From assembly GCA_038049695.1 (NCBI GenBank), contig CP142453.1, forward strand, positions 116,414,001-116,478,000: a stretch of DNA of 64,000 bases, read 5' to 3'. The position numbers and the translations under genes were made by a program. Every line of letters begins with the position of its first letter. Position 1 is the first letter of the stretch. Below, piece by piece: positions 1-10,899 of the stretch. Below the pieces are notes generated by a model. That model had not been told where the DNA came from and ran no database searches. It worked only from the letters and a program-made list of their open reading frames with translations. This DNA comes from Cinnamomum chago (taxonomy: Eukaryota; Streptophyta; Magnoliopsida; Laurales; Lauraceae).

Positions 1-85
1 ATGATTCCCCTGCAGTTCCAATATAGGACTTTAATCATTGATAACTGGGTAGGAGGGAGGACCAGTTGTGCTTCTAGTCTTGGGG

Positions 86-2125
86 TCAGAGGAAATAGTT
101 GCACGGCATGAATTTCCTATTAGATTTCACCTTGAAGGAAGGTAAGTCAACAATGAGGGAGGAAGTCTGGGTTGTTTGCTGGGTAGGGATAGCCAAGAAA
201 GGATATTTAGTGGCTGTGGAGGAAGGGTGCTTGATTGGACTAAGGACTTCGACACCATCACTTAGGGAGGAGGGAGACAATTGAGGCTTGGGATTGCTAG
301 AAGTAATGATAGGGTCTGCAATGGAACAGTCCTCCAAAATGGAGAAGGGATTAGAACACTCAATAATAGGGGCTGGGATAGTACCTACGATAGAAGAAGC
401 TTCTGGGAGAGCAGATAGGGGGTCATCTGATTTCCCTTTGGATAATGGAAGGTTACTCCTTGAGAAAAAGAGAGGAGGAGGCAAGGGGGAAGGAACAGAG
501 TTAACAGTATGCTGAGAATCTTTAGAAGAGGTGGGGGGATTTACCATAGAATGAATTGAATCCTGATGGCTGACTTCTGTTACTAGAAGGGATTCCTGAG
601 ACTTATCCAAGGAGGGGATAGCTGAAGAGGGATTTATCAGTCTGTCTGCTTCCATCGGGGTTTTCAGCAATCCAGGCCTCTGGCGATAGGGGCACTTGCT
701 AAAAAGGTGGCCAACCACTAGACATTCTGCACAAGGGATATTTTCATATGACACTTTGACCTCCACTGTGGCATCCCCTTCCAATTCCACTATAAGGAGA
801 TTAGGACCGATCTTAGCCACATCCAAAAGAACCTGCACTCTAGCAAAAGTTAACATGCGCTGCTTGGCCGTAATTTCATCTAGGAGCAAGGGCTTACCAA
901 TAGATGCGGCAATAGAGAGCAAGATGTCACTGCTCCAACAGTGATAAGGGAGGCCTTTGAGACGAATCCACACCGGAGCTTCTGCTGGCCAAGGGCTCTC
1001 TTCTTGACCTAGAGACCATGGACGAAGAAGAAGCTTTTTCTTATCAAACCGGAGGGGGCTTTGACAAGTAAGGCCATCTCTATCTGCCTGGGAATTAAAC
1101 CTAAAGATGAAATTGCCTTTCTCTGTGAGTGAGATAAGGCAGGGCACGGTAAGATGCCAAGAGGAGGACACCCACTGCTCCACAGCTTCCAGAGTTGGTC
1201 TTCTACCCGCAAATTTCCCTAAGGCAGAGAAGGAGAAGGATTTTTTGCTGTTTGTGACCATTTGCTTTGGGATCCGAATGGTGAGTTTGCCATCAATCGA
1301 GGACGCTGGGGGAATGGCAGGAAGGGGAGAGAAAATCATGGGAGAGAGGCATTTGGCAAAGGATTTGGGAGGGGATATGGGGGAAATGAGGGTAGGGGAA
1401 CATGGGTTGGAGTGTTTGGAGTAAGGGCCAATGGATGGGGGAATATGTTCAGGGTCCCAAGAGGCCAGGGTAGAGGGCAGGGTTACTGGGTTCTCTTGGT
1501 GGGGAAGAGGGTCGATGGTGGAGGTGGAGGGTGTTGGAGATTTGGGAAGGGGAGGGTTTAACTCGGAAAGGGCGGGGGCAATGGGAAAGGAGGGGACTGT
1601 CATCTGCTGAAACCCATCCACTACCTCCAATTTAGCCTCCGCCACCGCGTCCACCACCTTCTGCAGCGCCACGATCCGACGGTTCACACTCCTCCTCAGC
1701 TCTCGCACAGCAGGATCGATCCCCCGGACGCCGTCCAGCCGAAGCAGCAGCGACATCAGCCCCTCGCTCACCCTCAGCCTCTCCCGATCATCGCTCCGGA
1801 CGGCGTCAACGGTCTCCTGCCGACGGATCAGCTCCTCGTACCGGCCAGCTTCCGAATTGACGGCTGAGATCTCTATGACCAGCTTCCGTACCATGTGCGA
1901 CCGGTATGCCGACTGTATCTTGACCGCTGCGGCGGATCGGACGGATTCGAATAGGATGACGGGGATCGGGATCGGGGTCGGGTTCGGGCTTTCAGGGGTC
2001 GGGGATTCGATGGTGATTGATGTGGTTTTGGTGTGGGGAAGAGGAGTAATTTCGTCATTAGCGTTGGGGTAGAGAACAGAGTAGGAGAAGCGGCGAGTTT
2101 TGATGATGGATGTTTTTTTACCCAT
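86..2125 (-). CDS. Chimeric ORF: BAG5-like co-chaperone fused to LINE ORF1 (DUF4283 + zinc knuckle)
   Basis: A single uninterrupted 679-codon frame with an ATG start and TGA stop. Residues about 65-81 form an IQ calmodulin-binding motif (AVKIQSAYRSHMVRK) and about 83-162 a BAG domain rich in Arg/Glu helices. This is the layout of plant BAG5-type regulators, which bind Hsp70 through BAG and calmodulin through IQ; such proteins are normally only about 200 residues. From about residue 175 the protein changes to a Pro/Ser-rich linker. A DUF4283 region follows at about 290-385 and then a CX2CX4HX4C knuckle (C465, C468, H473, C478), the standard N-terminal protein of plant L1-type LINEs. The base composition also shifts, being GC-rich from about 1620 to 2100 only. 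I infer that a LINE landed in frame at the end of a BAG5 gene. It could be a working fusion gene or simply read-through into a transposon. The BAG and LINE assignments are firm; the existence of a fused protein is not shown. Confidence 0.75.
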   Translation of the reverse strand: MGKKTSIIKTRRFSYSVLYPNANDEITPLPHTKTTSITIESPTPESPNPTPIPIPVILFESVRSAAAVKIQSAYRSHMVRKLVIEISAVNSEAGRYEELIRRQETVDAVRSDDRERLRVSEGLMSLLLRLDGVRGIDPAVRELRRSVNRRIVALQKVVDAVAEAKLEVVDGFQQMTVPSFPIAPALSELNPPLPKSPTPSTSTIDPLPHQENPVTLPSTLASWDPEHIPPSIGPYSKHSNPCSPTLISPISPPKSFAKCLSPMIFSPLPAIPPASSIDGKLTIRIPKQMVTNSKKSFSFSALGKFAGRRPTLEAVEQWVSSSWHLTVPCLISLTEKGNFIFRFNSQADRDGLTCQSPLRFDKKKLLLRPWSLGQEESPWPAEAPVWIRLKGLPYHCWSSDILLSIAASIGKPLLLDEITAKQRMLTFARVQVLLDVAKIGPNLLIVELEGDATVEVKVSYENIPCAECLVVGHLFSKCPYRQRPGLLKTPMEADRLINPSSAIPSLDKSQESLLVTEVSHQDSIHSMVNPPTSSKDSQHTVNSVPSPLPPPLFFSRSNLPLSKGKSDDPLSALPEASSIVGTIPAPIIECSNPFSILEDCSIADPIITSSNPKPQLSPSSLSDGVEVLSPIKHPSSTATKYPFLAIPTQQTTQTSSLIVDLPSFKVKSNRKFMPCNYFL

Positions 2126-2250
2126 CTGTTTTGCTATCTCTTTCCGTTAGCGAGAGAGAGAGAATGAATTGAGAGGGGAAAGGAATGGTGGTGGTGATGT
2201 GATGATGACAACAACGAAGGAGGGTTCTAGAGTCGGTGCTGGGATGCATG
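2126..2250 (-). promoter_or_regulatory. CT-rich leader upstream of the BAG-LINE ORF
   Basis: On the minus strand the 100 or so bases before the ATG are pyrimidine-rich (GA-repeat on the plus strand at 2151-2162), as is common in plant 5' leaders. No clear TATA box was identified. From here to about 2548 the sequence is AT-rich and shows nothing else. Confidence 0.35.
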
Positions 2251-2548
2251 CATACATACAGATTTCTTAAAAAGTTTTGTTCTTACCCCACCCCCGGATG
2301 GTATGTCCCACTTCTTCAATGGAATTTCGCCAAAAGCTATTCTATTCTATATGTTGAATTCTTAAATCCTCTGTTAGGGCAGAGCATCTAGAAATTTCAG
2401 TGAGGCATTTGGATTTTTAGAAATTCCTAAGTTCATTTGAAATTTTTTCAGGCAGGAAGCATTTCAGATTTTAGAAAAAAAATATGACATTTGAAAATAT
2501 GAGGATAATCCATCACATCATGTTTATGAATTCTCAGTATGTTAAAAT

Positions 2549-4333
2549 CTGTTTGGACGCACAAGAAAACACAAAAAAATAATATTTTATAAAATATAAT
2601 ATTTCATTTTTTAAAAAGAAAAATTTGTGCGTTTGGTAATCTAAGAAAAATTTGAAAAAAAAAAATTCTTTTCTTTTTAAAAGCTCCATATTTTTTTCCG
2701 ACAGCTCCCTTGTACAAAACTTTTTACAAGATAAGAATCATTCAAAATGACTATTATAAAGTAGTAAAGTAAAGTAAAGAATTTAGTTCACCAAATGCAT
2801 CATACTGTGTTTGTTTACATATATGATAAAGCAAAGTAAAAGTAAATTTCACAGCATGGTAAAGGTGGGTGTAAGTGCCTAAATCTTACGGACTTGATTA
2901 AGTGAGTATGAAACTCTTGATACTGTTGTTAAGCTTCTTCTTGAGAGAGATCAAATGCCCAAGACCTGAAAGGGAAGGAAACAGAGGTTAAAGGCCCTGA
3001 CTATAGTCAGCCGAATGCACTTCGATATCTAAATTAGTACAGTTACTGAACAAAGGATGAGTGGAGAAGAAATGCAAGGTCTGGATTATATGACTTTGTG
3101 TTGTATTGCATTACATTGCATACATCTTTGGGATCTTACCCTTGTATATATATAGGTGAAAGTCCCATATGACGCTTCCTTAGTGGAGGTAGGTGGATGC
3201 ACTGTCCCGTCAGCCCATACTATGTTTCCTTAGTGGAGGTTGGTGGAGGTACTGTCCCATCGGATCATGCCTAGACTTCTTATATTATTACGGATGTGAT
3301 CGTCGGATAAGGAAAACCCCTTATCTATATCCGGCGCCCATCTTAACAGTCAGTACGTTCTGTAACGTAGCCGTAGTTTTATGGGAATACAATTATTACC
3401 CAGTACTCATTTTAGTTGACCGGACCGAGCTGAAGATGATACCGAGACCAGGTATGGATGTATCCCGGCACTGTTGCCGAGGTGCCTTATACCGAGACCA
3501 AGGCGAACCTAGCTGGTACTTTTACCGAAGCTAGCTCGGTGTTAGCTAGCATTGTTGCCGAGCTGAATGTTCCTTGGCACTATTGCCGAGTTGCAAACCG
3601 AGATCGAGATAAGCCAAGCCGGTACTACTACCAAGACTAGCATAATCTCGCTATTAGGGAAATGTCCCACACAGTGGGGTAAAGTAAATGTGGGATAAAG
3701 TATATGGTGAAGTAAAGTGTGAAGAAATAGTAAAGTAGTTTCTTTTTGTTTGACTTTATTTTATCACATTTTATCGTAGTTTTATATGGTAAATAAAAAG
3801 TGACTTATTTACATGTGTGGTAAAGTAAAATAAAGATTGATGTCATATCATAGTCAAAGATGTGGTAAAGTAAGGTGAAATGAAGTACATGGTAAAGCAA
3901 GGTGGGAGAGAAAGTTGCAAAGTAGTTGTTTTCAATGAAGTACGTGGTAATGTAAAGTGGGAGAGCAAGTTGTAAAGTAGTTATTTTTTTTATTGACTTT
4001 ACTTTGCTAAACTTTGCCATGGTTTTATGTGATAAAAAGAAAGTAACTTATTGTAAAAAAATTTGGTGGTTGAACTTTACTTTACCACACTACTTTTTTT
4101 ATCTAGACATGGTAAATTAAAGATAAATTAAAATATTTAATAAAAACTATTCTAATAGTGTAATTTACTTTAATCATAGCACCTTCCAACCATCTCAATT
4201 TAAAATCTGTCATATTTTTCAAATAATTTCAAACAACAAAAATATTATAATATCATAATTTTGCATTATTCTATTTTATTCTTGTAATATTTAAATAAGT
4301 AAATATTTTATTCTGTAAATATCCAAAGGGGCC
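2549..4333. mobile_element. TIR DNA element, copy 1 (GTAAAGTAAAG-rich), interrupted by a solo LTR
   Basis: Starts with CTGTTTGGACGCAC and ends near TATCCAAAGGGGCCC, weakly inverted termini. The body is a dense mix of GTAAAGTAAAG and its reverse complement CTTTACTTTAC, so it can fold into long hairpins. It aligns base by base, with many substitutions, to the neighbouring copy at about 4520-5619 once the LTR at 2870-3673 is removed. No transposase frame is present, so it is non-autonomous. Confidence 0.6.
2870..3673 (+). mobile_element. Solo LTR (804 bp) with 5-bp target duplication
   Basis: Begins TGTAAG, ends CCCACACA (TG...CA), and is flanked on both sides by GTGGG (2865-2869 and 3674-3678). 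Removing it and one GTGGG restores the flow seen in the sister copy of the host element at about 4800-4835. A TATA stretch (TATATATATAGG, about 3146-3157) suits an LTR promoter. The short ORFs inside (3193-3640) are not genes. No internal retroelement sequence is present, so this is an LTR-LTR recombination remnant. Confidence 0.8.
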
Positions 4334-4519
4334 CTAGATTTTTGAAATAGGCTCCTGTAAAATAACAGGCCTCATGAACCCATTTGTTTGCAAGAATATT
4401 GGGAATTCTTATTTTGGGAGAATTTGGGGTTCTCCCAACATTGTCCTTCAAGCTGTTGTTAAAACTCTCAAATAGAGTACAACATTTAGAAAGTTAGTAA
4501 GAATTTAAAATGCTAAAAG

Positions 4520-5619
4520 TAACTTGTATAAGAAAACTCAAGAAAAAAATATTTTATGGAATATAATCTTTTATTTTTTAAAGAAAAAATATTGTGCATT
4601 TGGTAACCCCAGAAAAATATGAAGAAAATATCATTTTTTTTAAAAAAAAACTCAATATCTCTTCATACAACTCTCCCATGTAGAAAACTTTCTACAATAT
4701 AAAAATATTTCAAAATGAGGTTTGCAAAGTAGCAGAGTAAAGTAAAAAACTTCACCAAATCTATCATGATGTTCACATGTATAGTAAAGTAAAGTAAAGG
4801 TAAATATCACATTACGGTAAATGTGAGGTAATGTAAATGTGAAATAAAGTATATGGTGAAGTAAAGAATATAGTGAAAGTAAAGTGTGAGAAAGTGGTAA
4901 AGTAGCTTCTTTTTGTTTGACTTTACTTTATCACACTTTACTTTATATGGTAAAGAAAAAGTGACTTGTAATAGAGTTTATGGTAAGAAAGTGGCGGTTT
5001 GACTTTACTTTACCACACTACCTTGTTATTTAAACATGGTGAAGGGATACTATGTCACGTCTGGGTCAAGGCATGTTTGTTTATTTATGTAGTAAAGTAA
5101 AATAAATGTTGTTATTACATCATGGTAAAAGGTGAGGTAAAGTAAGGTAAGATGAAGTATGTGGTGAAGTAAAGCAGGAAAAAGAGAGTTGTAAAGTAGT
5201 TGCCGTTTGTATTGGTTTTACTTTACTACAATTTACCATAGTTTTATATGATAAATAAAAGTGGTTTATTATAAAAAAAAATGCAGTAGAGCTTTTCTTT
5301 ACCACACTACTATTCTCATCCAGACATAGAAAACTACACATAAATTAAAGTATTTAATAAAAAATTATTCTAATAATAAACTTTACGACAATCAATAACA
5401 TTAACTTCTTGTTATTTTGAAAATTTTAAATATATATTAAAATCATATATAGTACAATCCAAATAACTCAATTTAAAATTTGCAATATCTTCAAAAACTA
5501 CCAAACAACAAAAATATTACAATATTCTAATATTACACTATTTTATTCTGTACTATGTTGTTCTTGTAATTTTTAAGTCTGTAAATATTTTATTCTGCAA
5601 ACATCCAAACGAGCCCTTG
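4520..5619. mobile_element. TIR DNA element, copy 2
   Basis: Second copy of the GTAAAG-rich element, about 1.1 kb and lacking the LTR. Its end (ACATCCAAACGAG) is the approximate reverse complement of the start of copy 1, which supports a GTTTGGAYG-type terminal inverted repeat. About 190 bases of other sequence separate the two copies. No protein is encoded. Confidence 0.55.
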
Positions 5620-5639
5620 GTTAATTAGGTTGGTTTTCA

Positions 5640-6783
5640 AATTTCAACAACTTCAAACATTGAGGGACCAGATCTCACACTAACACTAAGGTCACGTTTG
5701 GTAACGTACTAGGCAATGAAAAGATTTTCAATTTCCATGATTTTGTGTTTAATTCAAGTTTGGCAATTACAATTTGGCGCTAATTTTTTGTGCGTAAGGT
5801 CCATGATCGACATGATTTTAGGATCCGATCCCCTCCCATCGGATGTGCGAATCCTCAATGTAAAGGGGGTGGGTATGAAAGCTAAAATCCCACCCTCGCT
5901 TCAGAAATCTTCTCTCATATTGATCTCCCCCCACGAAACGACTCTCCTAAAGAAGGCCTCTCTACGAATCTCTTTGAACCTCTCTCTCTCTCTCTCTCGC
6001 CGGTCTTCACTCCCAGGTATGTCCACGTCTTTTCTATCTTCCTTTCTTTTCCCAACTATCCATCTCTCTCCTACTGTTGTCTTTTTTTTTCTCTATTTTT
6101 CCAGTTTTTTGCACTCCCTCTCCTCATTTTTGTTCTCTGCCAATGGCCAAACCCCTGTTCCAAAATCCCATCTTGTTATTCTCTATGCTGACAAAGCCTC
6201 TATACTCTTCCTTGCCAAGCCAACCTCCCCCTGTCATTTCTTGATAGCCAAGCCCCCTCTCTCTCTCTCTCTCTCTGTGTGAACCAAATAAAGTATTTAT
6301 GCATTTGCTTTGAGTTTTGAGGTTTAAAGTAGTTTATTTCTATGTGGAGATCCTGTGTTCCAATTTCTTTGATTGAACTAAGCATTTTGTAATTGCAAAT
6401 GCCTTTGCTTTTGCCTTTTTCTTTTTTGAGGTTTTAAGTTCTGGATTTCTGTGAGTTGATGTGTTATTTTTATTTCCGTGATTGAACATAATCATGTTGT
6501 AGTGGTAAATTTCTATTTCATGTTATTTTCTAGATATAAAATGCTTGAGGTATAGTATTACCTGTTATGACTATGAGATTTATTAAAGAATGGTAGGATG
6601 TTCTAAAAAAATTTAGAACCAGATAAGTTTCCACTATATCATAAGAGAAATCCATTTTATCGGAGCCAATTATTTCTTTTATGTCTTGGGCAATTCTTAC
6701 CGTATGGCTTTGAATTTGAACTGATTTCATTGAACATGTTTCCTTCTGCAATTGACTTGAACTACATCAATTCGACGGTATGT
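5640..6783. other. No clear gene; CT-rich leader-like patch at about 5925-6016
   Basis: A Tourist-like edge (GGTCACGTTTGGTAACG) starts at about 5692. Positions 5925-6016 look like a pyrimidine-rich 5' leader that ends at a good splice donor (CCCAG before GTATGT at about 6016), followed by T-rich intron-like DNA. No coding exon follows, so this may be a captured or decayed gene start. A (CT)n run lies at 6260-6278. Confidence 0.3.
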
Positions 6784-7640
6784 CACTACAAGAAAGTTGG
6801 CTTTTAGTGGCGACTTTTTTAGCCGCAGTCTAATTTTTGCCACTAAAAGCCCACCTTTAGTGGCAAAAATTTGATGTCGCCAGTGAAGGTATTATAACGC
6901 CCACATTTAGTGACAACTTATATGTCGCAGCTAAATTTCGTCACTAATTCCTTGGCGGGAATTTTTTGCGCCATGGGATTTTGGAGGGAAAGAGATTTAG
7001 TGGCAACTTTTAATTTATCGCCACTAATGGTGTACGGTTTTAGTGACAACTATTTATGATCGCCACTAATTTCTTAGATTATTACATTTAGCCGCGGTAT
7101 ATTTTTTGCCACTGTTTGTTCTATTTTTTGTGACTACTTTATATTGCCACTAAAGATATATCACAAGAAAGTCAACTTTTAATGGCAATATTTTTTGCCA
7201 TAATTTAATTTTCGCCACTAAAAACTCACCTTTAGTGGCTAAACTTGATGTTGACACTAAAGGTATTATGTCAGGACATTTAATGACAACTTATATGTTG
7301 TAGCTAAATGTCATTTTGGAGGGGAAGGAGATTTAGTGGCGAGTTTTCTTTTTTTGCCACTAATAGTCTAGGCGTTCAGTGGCAACTTTTTATTTTCGTG
7401 GCTAATTGCTTAGTTGTCTTATTTTCGCCTCCTTTTGCGGCGACTTTCTATTGCTTCTAAAAATATATTATATGAAAGCTGGCTTTCAATGGCAACACTT
7501 TTAGCCACTGTTTTATCTTTGCCACAAAAGACTCACTTTAGTGGTCACATTTGGTGGCAACTTATATGCCGTGGCTAAAGGTTATTTTGGAGGGGAAAGA
7601 GAATTAGTGGCGAGTTTTAATCTTTCACCACTAATGTGGT
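6784..7640 (+). mobile_element. CACTA (En/Spm) terminus with three subterminal repeat copies
   Basis: CACTACAAGAAA at 6784 is a classic CACTA end. It is followed by many TTTAGTGGCGAC / GCCACTAA subterminal motifs in both orientations. The whole unit recurs with divergence from about 7159 and about 7465, each starting with an ACAAGAAAG- or ATGAAAGCT-like edge and ending at a GGAGGGGAAAGAG motif. The opposite terminus (TTTCTTGTAGTG) is not found nearby and there is no transposase, so this is a fragment. Confidence 0.65.
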
Positions 7641-8802
7641 CTAGGGTCTAGCTAGTGACATCGTCAAATTTTAGTTCGAATGGGGTGGGTCCCATTGCAC
7701 GACTGATCACACACTATCAAAGATGTCGACAAAGTCTTCTAGCAGAATCAATAAGTCTTAAAATCAAGTTGCGATTTGAGCAAAAAATATACTTATGACC
7801 GAAATTGAGGGTGTCGGTAGACTACGTATGTGATTGAAATACATGCGGAGCTCCATGTATGAATGAACCATCTTTCTAATACTAATGCAAGGATGAGAAT
7901 CACGGTATTGGTCGATCCCAATAAATGATATCATTAGGGTATCGATCACGTAAGGTTCTTTATCCGCCGCAATCGTTGTGGTGCAAAATGTTTTTACCCC
8001 AAATTTTTTTTGAGAAAATGTCCTAAGTAATCCATAACATTGGAAAATGCTAGAGAATGAAAAGTAGATTTCCATTAGTAACTATAAATTAAAATATTGG
8101 CCACATAAATCATCCATCCGGTATCTGTTTAATCTTTATCGATTTAATATGCTCATTGTCATGTTATAATTTTTCTAGTCATCTTTTTAATTTACAGATC
8201 AATTATGTAGCTCACATTGACTACGTCTACAAGAACACTACTTGAACTTTTTCTCAATATTTTTTTAAAATTTTTATAAATAATAAATATGACATTGAAC
8301 CCAACTCCCTATACGAATATAATCTATTTGAGGGCTTATTAGGGAGGCATTTGTTATGAGTGATTTAGTTTTTTTATAAGTGGGTTCTATTACGGGAGTG
8401 TATGTCAAGAAAAATTTTGATACATGATCGAATTATCATTAGATTGACTACTATAAAGCATTTGAATTTTACCTTTTATATTTTTAATTCAGGTGATTTA
8501 ATAAGTGACAAATCCGATGGGCCCAATGTAAGTTCGATTAAAATTTGTTGAGGACCCAGAGGAGGCATTTATTTTTAATGGCTTATATTTTTATAATTAA
8601 GTAGGCTCACTATAAAGTCTTTCAATTTAAAAAACGACTTGGGTACGGTCCATTAGACAAAAGAGGGGGATTCTCCAAGGACTTGGTCCTACCATCATAT
8701 ATATTTTTTATCTAGATGGCTTAAAAGTGATAAATTTCATAGGCCCAATTTTAGTTTGATTAAAATTGGTTAACGGCCAATATCAAGCGGAGGAATTTAC
8801 TT
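7641..8802. repeat. AT-rich spacer with a diverged direct repeat
   Basis: No gene is seen. About 100 bases at 8505-8612 recur with divergence at 8723-8830. Shared blocks are AAGTGAYAAATYYSAT, a GGCCCAAT core, TTTGATTAAAATT and a TTTTTAATGSCTT tail, which suggests an old local duplication. Confidence 0.4.
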
Positions 8803-8940
8803 TTAATGCCTTCTAATTTTATAAGTAGATGCACAGGAACAGAGTATTTCAATCCACTGGGATTTTGGTCTTTAATGCCTTCTAATTTTATAAGTAGATG
8901 CATAGGAACAGACTCTTTCAATCCAGTGGGATTTTGGTCT
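8803..8940. repeat. 69-bp tandem duplication (2 copies)
   Basis: Units 8803-8871 and 8872-8940 match except for a handful of bases; each runs from TTAATGCCTTCTAAT to GGGATTTTGGTCT. The unit is a multiple of three, which is why a reading frame stays open, but the translated product resembles nothing known. Confidence 0.85.
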
Positions 8941-8959
8941 CCTGCCCATCAAACAACTA

Positions 8960-9243
8960 CAATTATAACTCTAAATAAATCCCGCCCCCGCCCAATACCC
9001 ATTCAGTCCCGCCAACTATTTTTTGCTCTAAGTAGAGAGAAAATCCTCTCCTCCCTCTCGTCTCTCTGCCCTCTCTCGGTCTCTTCTATCTCTCTTCCCT
9101 TCGAAACGCAAAAGGAAAGAAAGAAATCGGTCTCTGTCTCTCTTCGGAGGGAAGAAATCTCTCTCTGCCTCGTCTCAGGCTGTCTGTCCGATCTCAAGCT
9201 CCGGTGCCCGGGAATCCTCCCTAGCAGATCCGACCCCTCTCTC
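8960..9243 (+). promoter_or_regulatory. Orphan promoter / 5' leader with splice donor
   Basis: A CCCGCCCCCGCCC-type patch at about 8982 is followed by 220 bases of CT-rich leader-like sequence ending at CTCTCG before GTAACC at about 9244, a plausible splice donor. T-rich intron-like DNA continues to about 10610. This could be the leader of the eIF5B-like copy further on or of a gene lost to rearrangement. No coding sequence is evident. Confidence 0.35.
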
Positions 9244-10617
9244 GGTAACCCTCCTTGTATAACTCTTTTCTTGTTTTTGTAAACCCATCACTATCTCAAT
9301 AACCCTCTCTCCCTTTCTCTTTGATTTTGGATTCTCTCCAACATCAACACAAAAGGCTTGAGGATCTAGTTGAAAAACTGTAACATCTTTGTTGTTCTAT
9401 TTCTGAGGGTTTCGGGTTGGCTTTTTAGAGGTTTTCTTACTTGGGGATTTACAGTTGTTTGGGTTTTTCTCTTTAATGGGGTTTGATATGGAACTTGTGC
9501 TATTGGATAATTGAATTTTGATTTCATTGGTCTTAAGTGTGGTTAATTGTTATATGATATATTATATTATGCCCCTTCCTATTGAACAATTTAGAATTGC
9601 TTAATAGGGATTATGTTAAACCCATTCTGTTTAGTTGCATTACATATTGGATCTATGTTGCAAGTCTCTAATTCTTGAACCTTTTTGTTTCTCCTTCATT
9701 TAAGATCTATGTTGCCATTTTCTTTTTTTTATTTTTTAATCCCTTTTGAATGATGGAACATTGTTACTTCTGATGTTCATGCGTTCCATCTGGCTAGTAT
9801 TTGTTTTGTTTCTTTGTTTGTTTTTTTTTTTTTTTTTTTTTGTTATATATGAATAATAGTGCATGCAGAACGTTTTCAATGATGCAATTAAAAAAGAACT
9901 TTTTAGTATTCTTGATGTCGGACTTGCGAGACAAGGTTTATGCAAATACTTTATAAGAATTTATATAATCATTGTTTAATGTCTTAGCTGACATCTATGG
10001 ATTTTGGTTATACAGAAAGTCACATGTTTTCCTACTCTACTGGTTTAATTTAAATTGCATAATTGAGTTTCTGGCTTAGTTGGTACATGTAGAATGGGAC
10101 TTGACGTTGTCTCGGGCAAAGAAAATTTGCACGGTGGATCTGGATCTAATTGATGAATTGTGTTTGGGGAACTAGATTGAGATGTTTCAGTGGAATTCGG
10201 AAAAATTGTACCAAGGCATAAGGTATAAGGTCATTCAAATATATATATATATATATATATTTAATGTGTAGATAAAGGATTTGAGCTTGAATGAGAAAGT
10301 TAGTTCAAGGGCATAGTTTTGTTGATTTTGTTGATTTGGAGTTGAATTAACTTATTCTTGCTTTCTTTATGTTTAAATCGGAAAATTTATACGTTTGGTA
10401 CAATGTGTAGCAAGTGCATACTATTGCGGGCTTGACTTATGGGAAGCAGTAATTCATAGCATAACATAAAGAATTTGACTTTCTTACTTTTCTTTTGGTT
10501 TTTTGAAGTTGAATGTCTATTATGTTGTTCATTGTTCATACTTTTTAGTGCTATTATATCATCATAGTAGTACATATTTATTAATTAAATTTAGACATTG
10601 CTGTCATGTAAATCCAC
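9244..10617. other. Intron-like AT-rich DNA, no gene
   Basis: T-rich sequence with a poly-T run (about 9821-9841) and an (AT)11 microsatellite at 10239-10260. No coding potential above background is seen on either strand. Confidence 0.5.
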
Positions 10618-10860
10618 CACTACACCAAAACAGGGTTTTTACGGCGTGCAAATTACGGCTTACATCAGGTGCACGCCGTAAATGATATAAAATTACGGCG
10701 TGCCTGAAATGCGGGTCGTAAATTTTTTTTTTTACTCTTTTTAACGGCGTGCGTGTCTCGCATTGTAAATGAGTGTCAATTACGGCACAATATGCAGGTC
10801 GTAAATGAATACCTTTTTACGGCCTCCACCACACACTGTAACCGATATTCTCGCTGGCAA
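10618..10860 (+). mobile_element. Second CACTA terminus (CACTACACCAAAA type)
   Basis: CACTACACCAAAA at 10618 is followed by subterminal repeats of TTACGGCGTGC / GCACGCCGTAA in both orientations over about 200 bases. The matching end (TTTTGGTGTAGTG) was not found in the window. Because gene fragments of eIF5B and CYP707A follow within 6 kb, this may be one edge of a gene-capturing CACTA element. Confidence 0.6.
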
Positions 10861-10899
10861 AGGACGTCGAATGTATTCTCAGCGTTTTTTTTTTTTCGC

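Noticed and set aside
1107-1561. Gly-rich plus-strand frames of about 100 codons
   Set aside because: They are antisense shadows of the BAG-LINE frame.
3193-3640. Frames of 113 and 60 codons
   Set aside because: They are inside the solo LTR at 2870-3673.
5716-6282. 188-codon frame
   Set aside because: It does not begin at a clear gene start, runs across a leader-like patch and a CT microsatellite, and matches no family.
8806-9282. 158-codon frame
   Set aside because: It spans the 69-bp duplication and a CT-rich leader; the translation is low complexity and a splice donor lies at its end.
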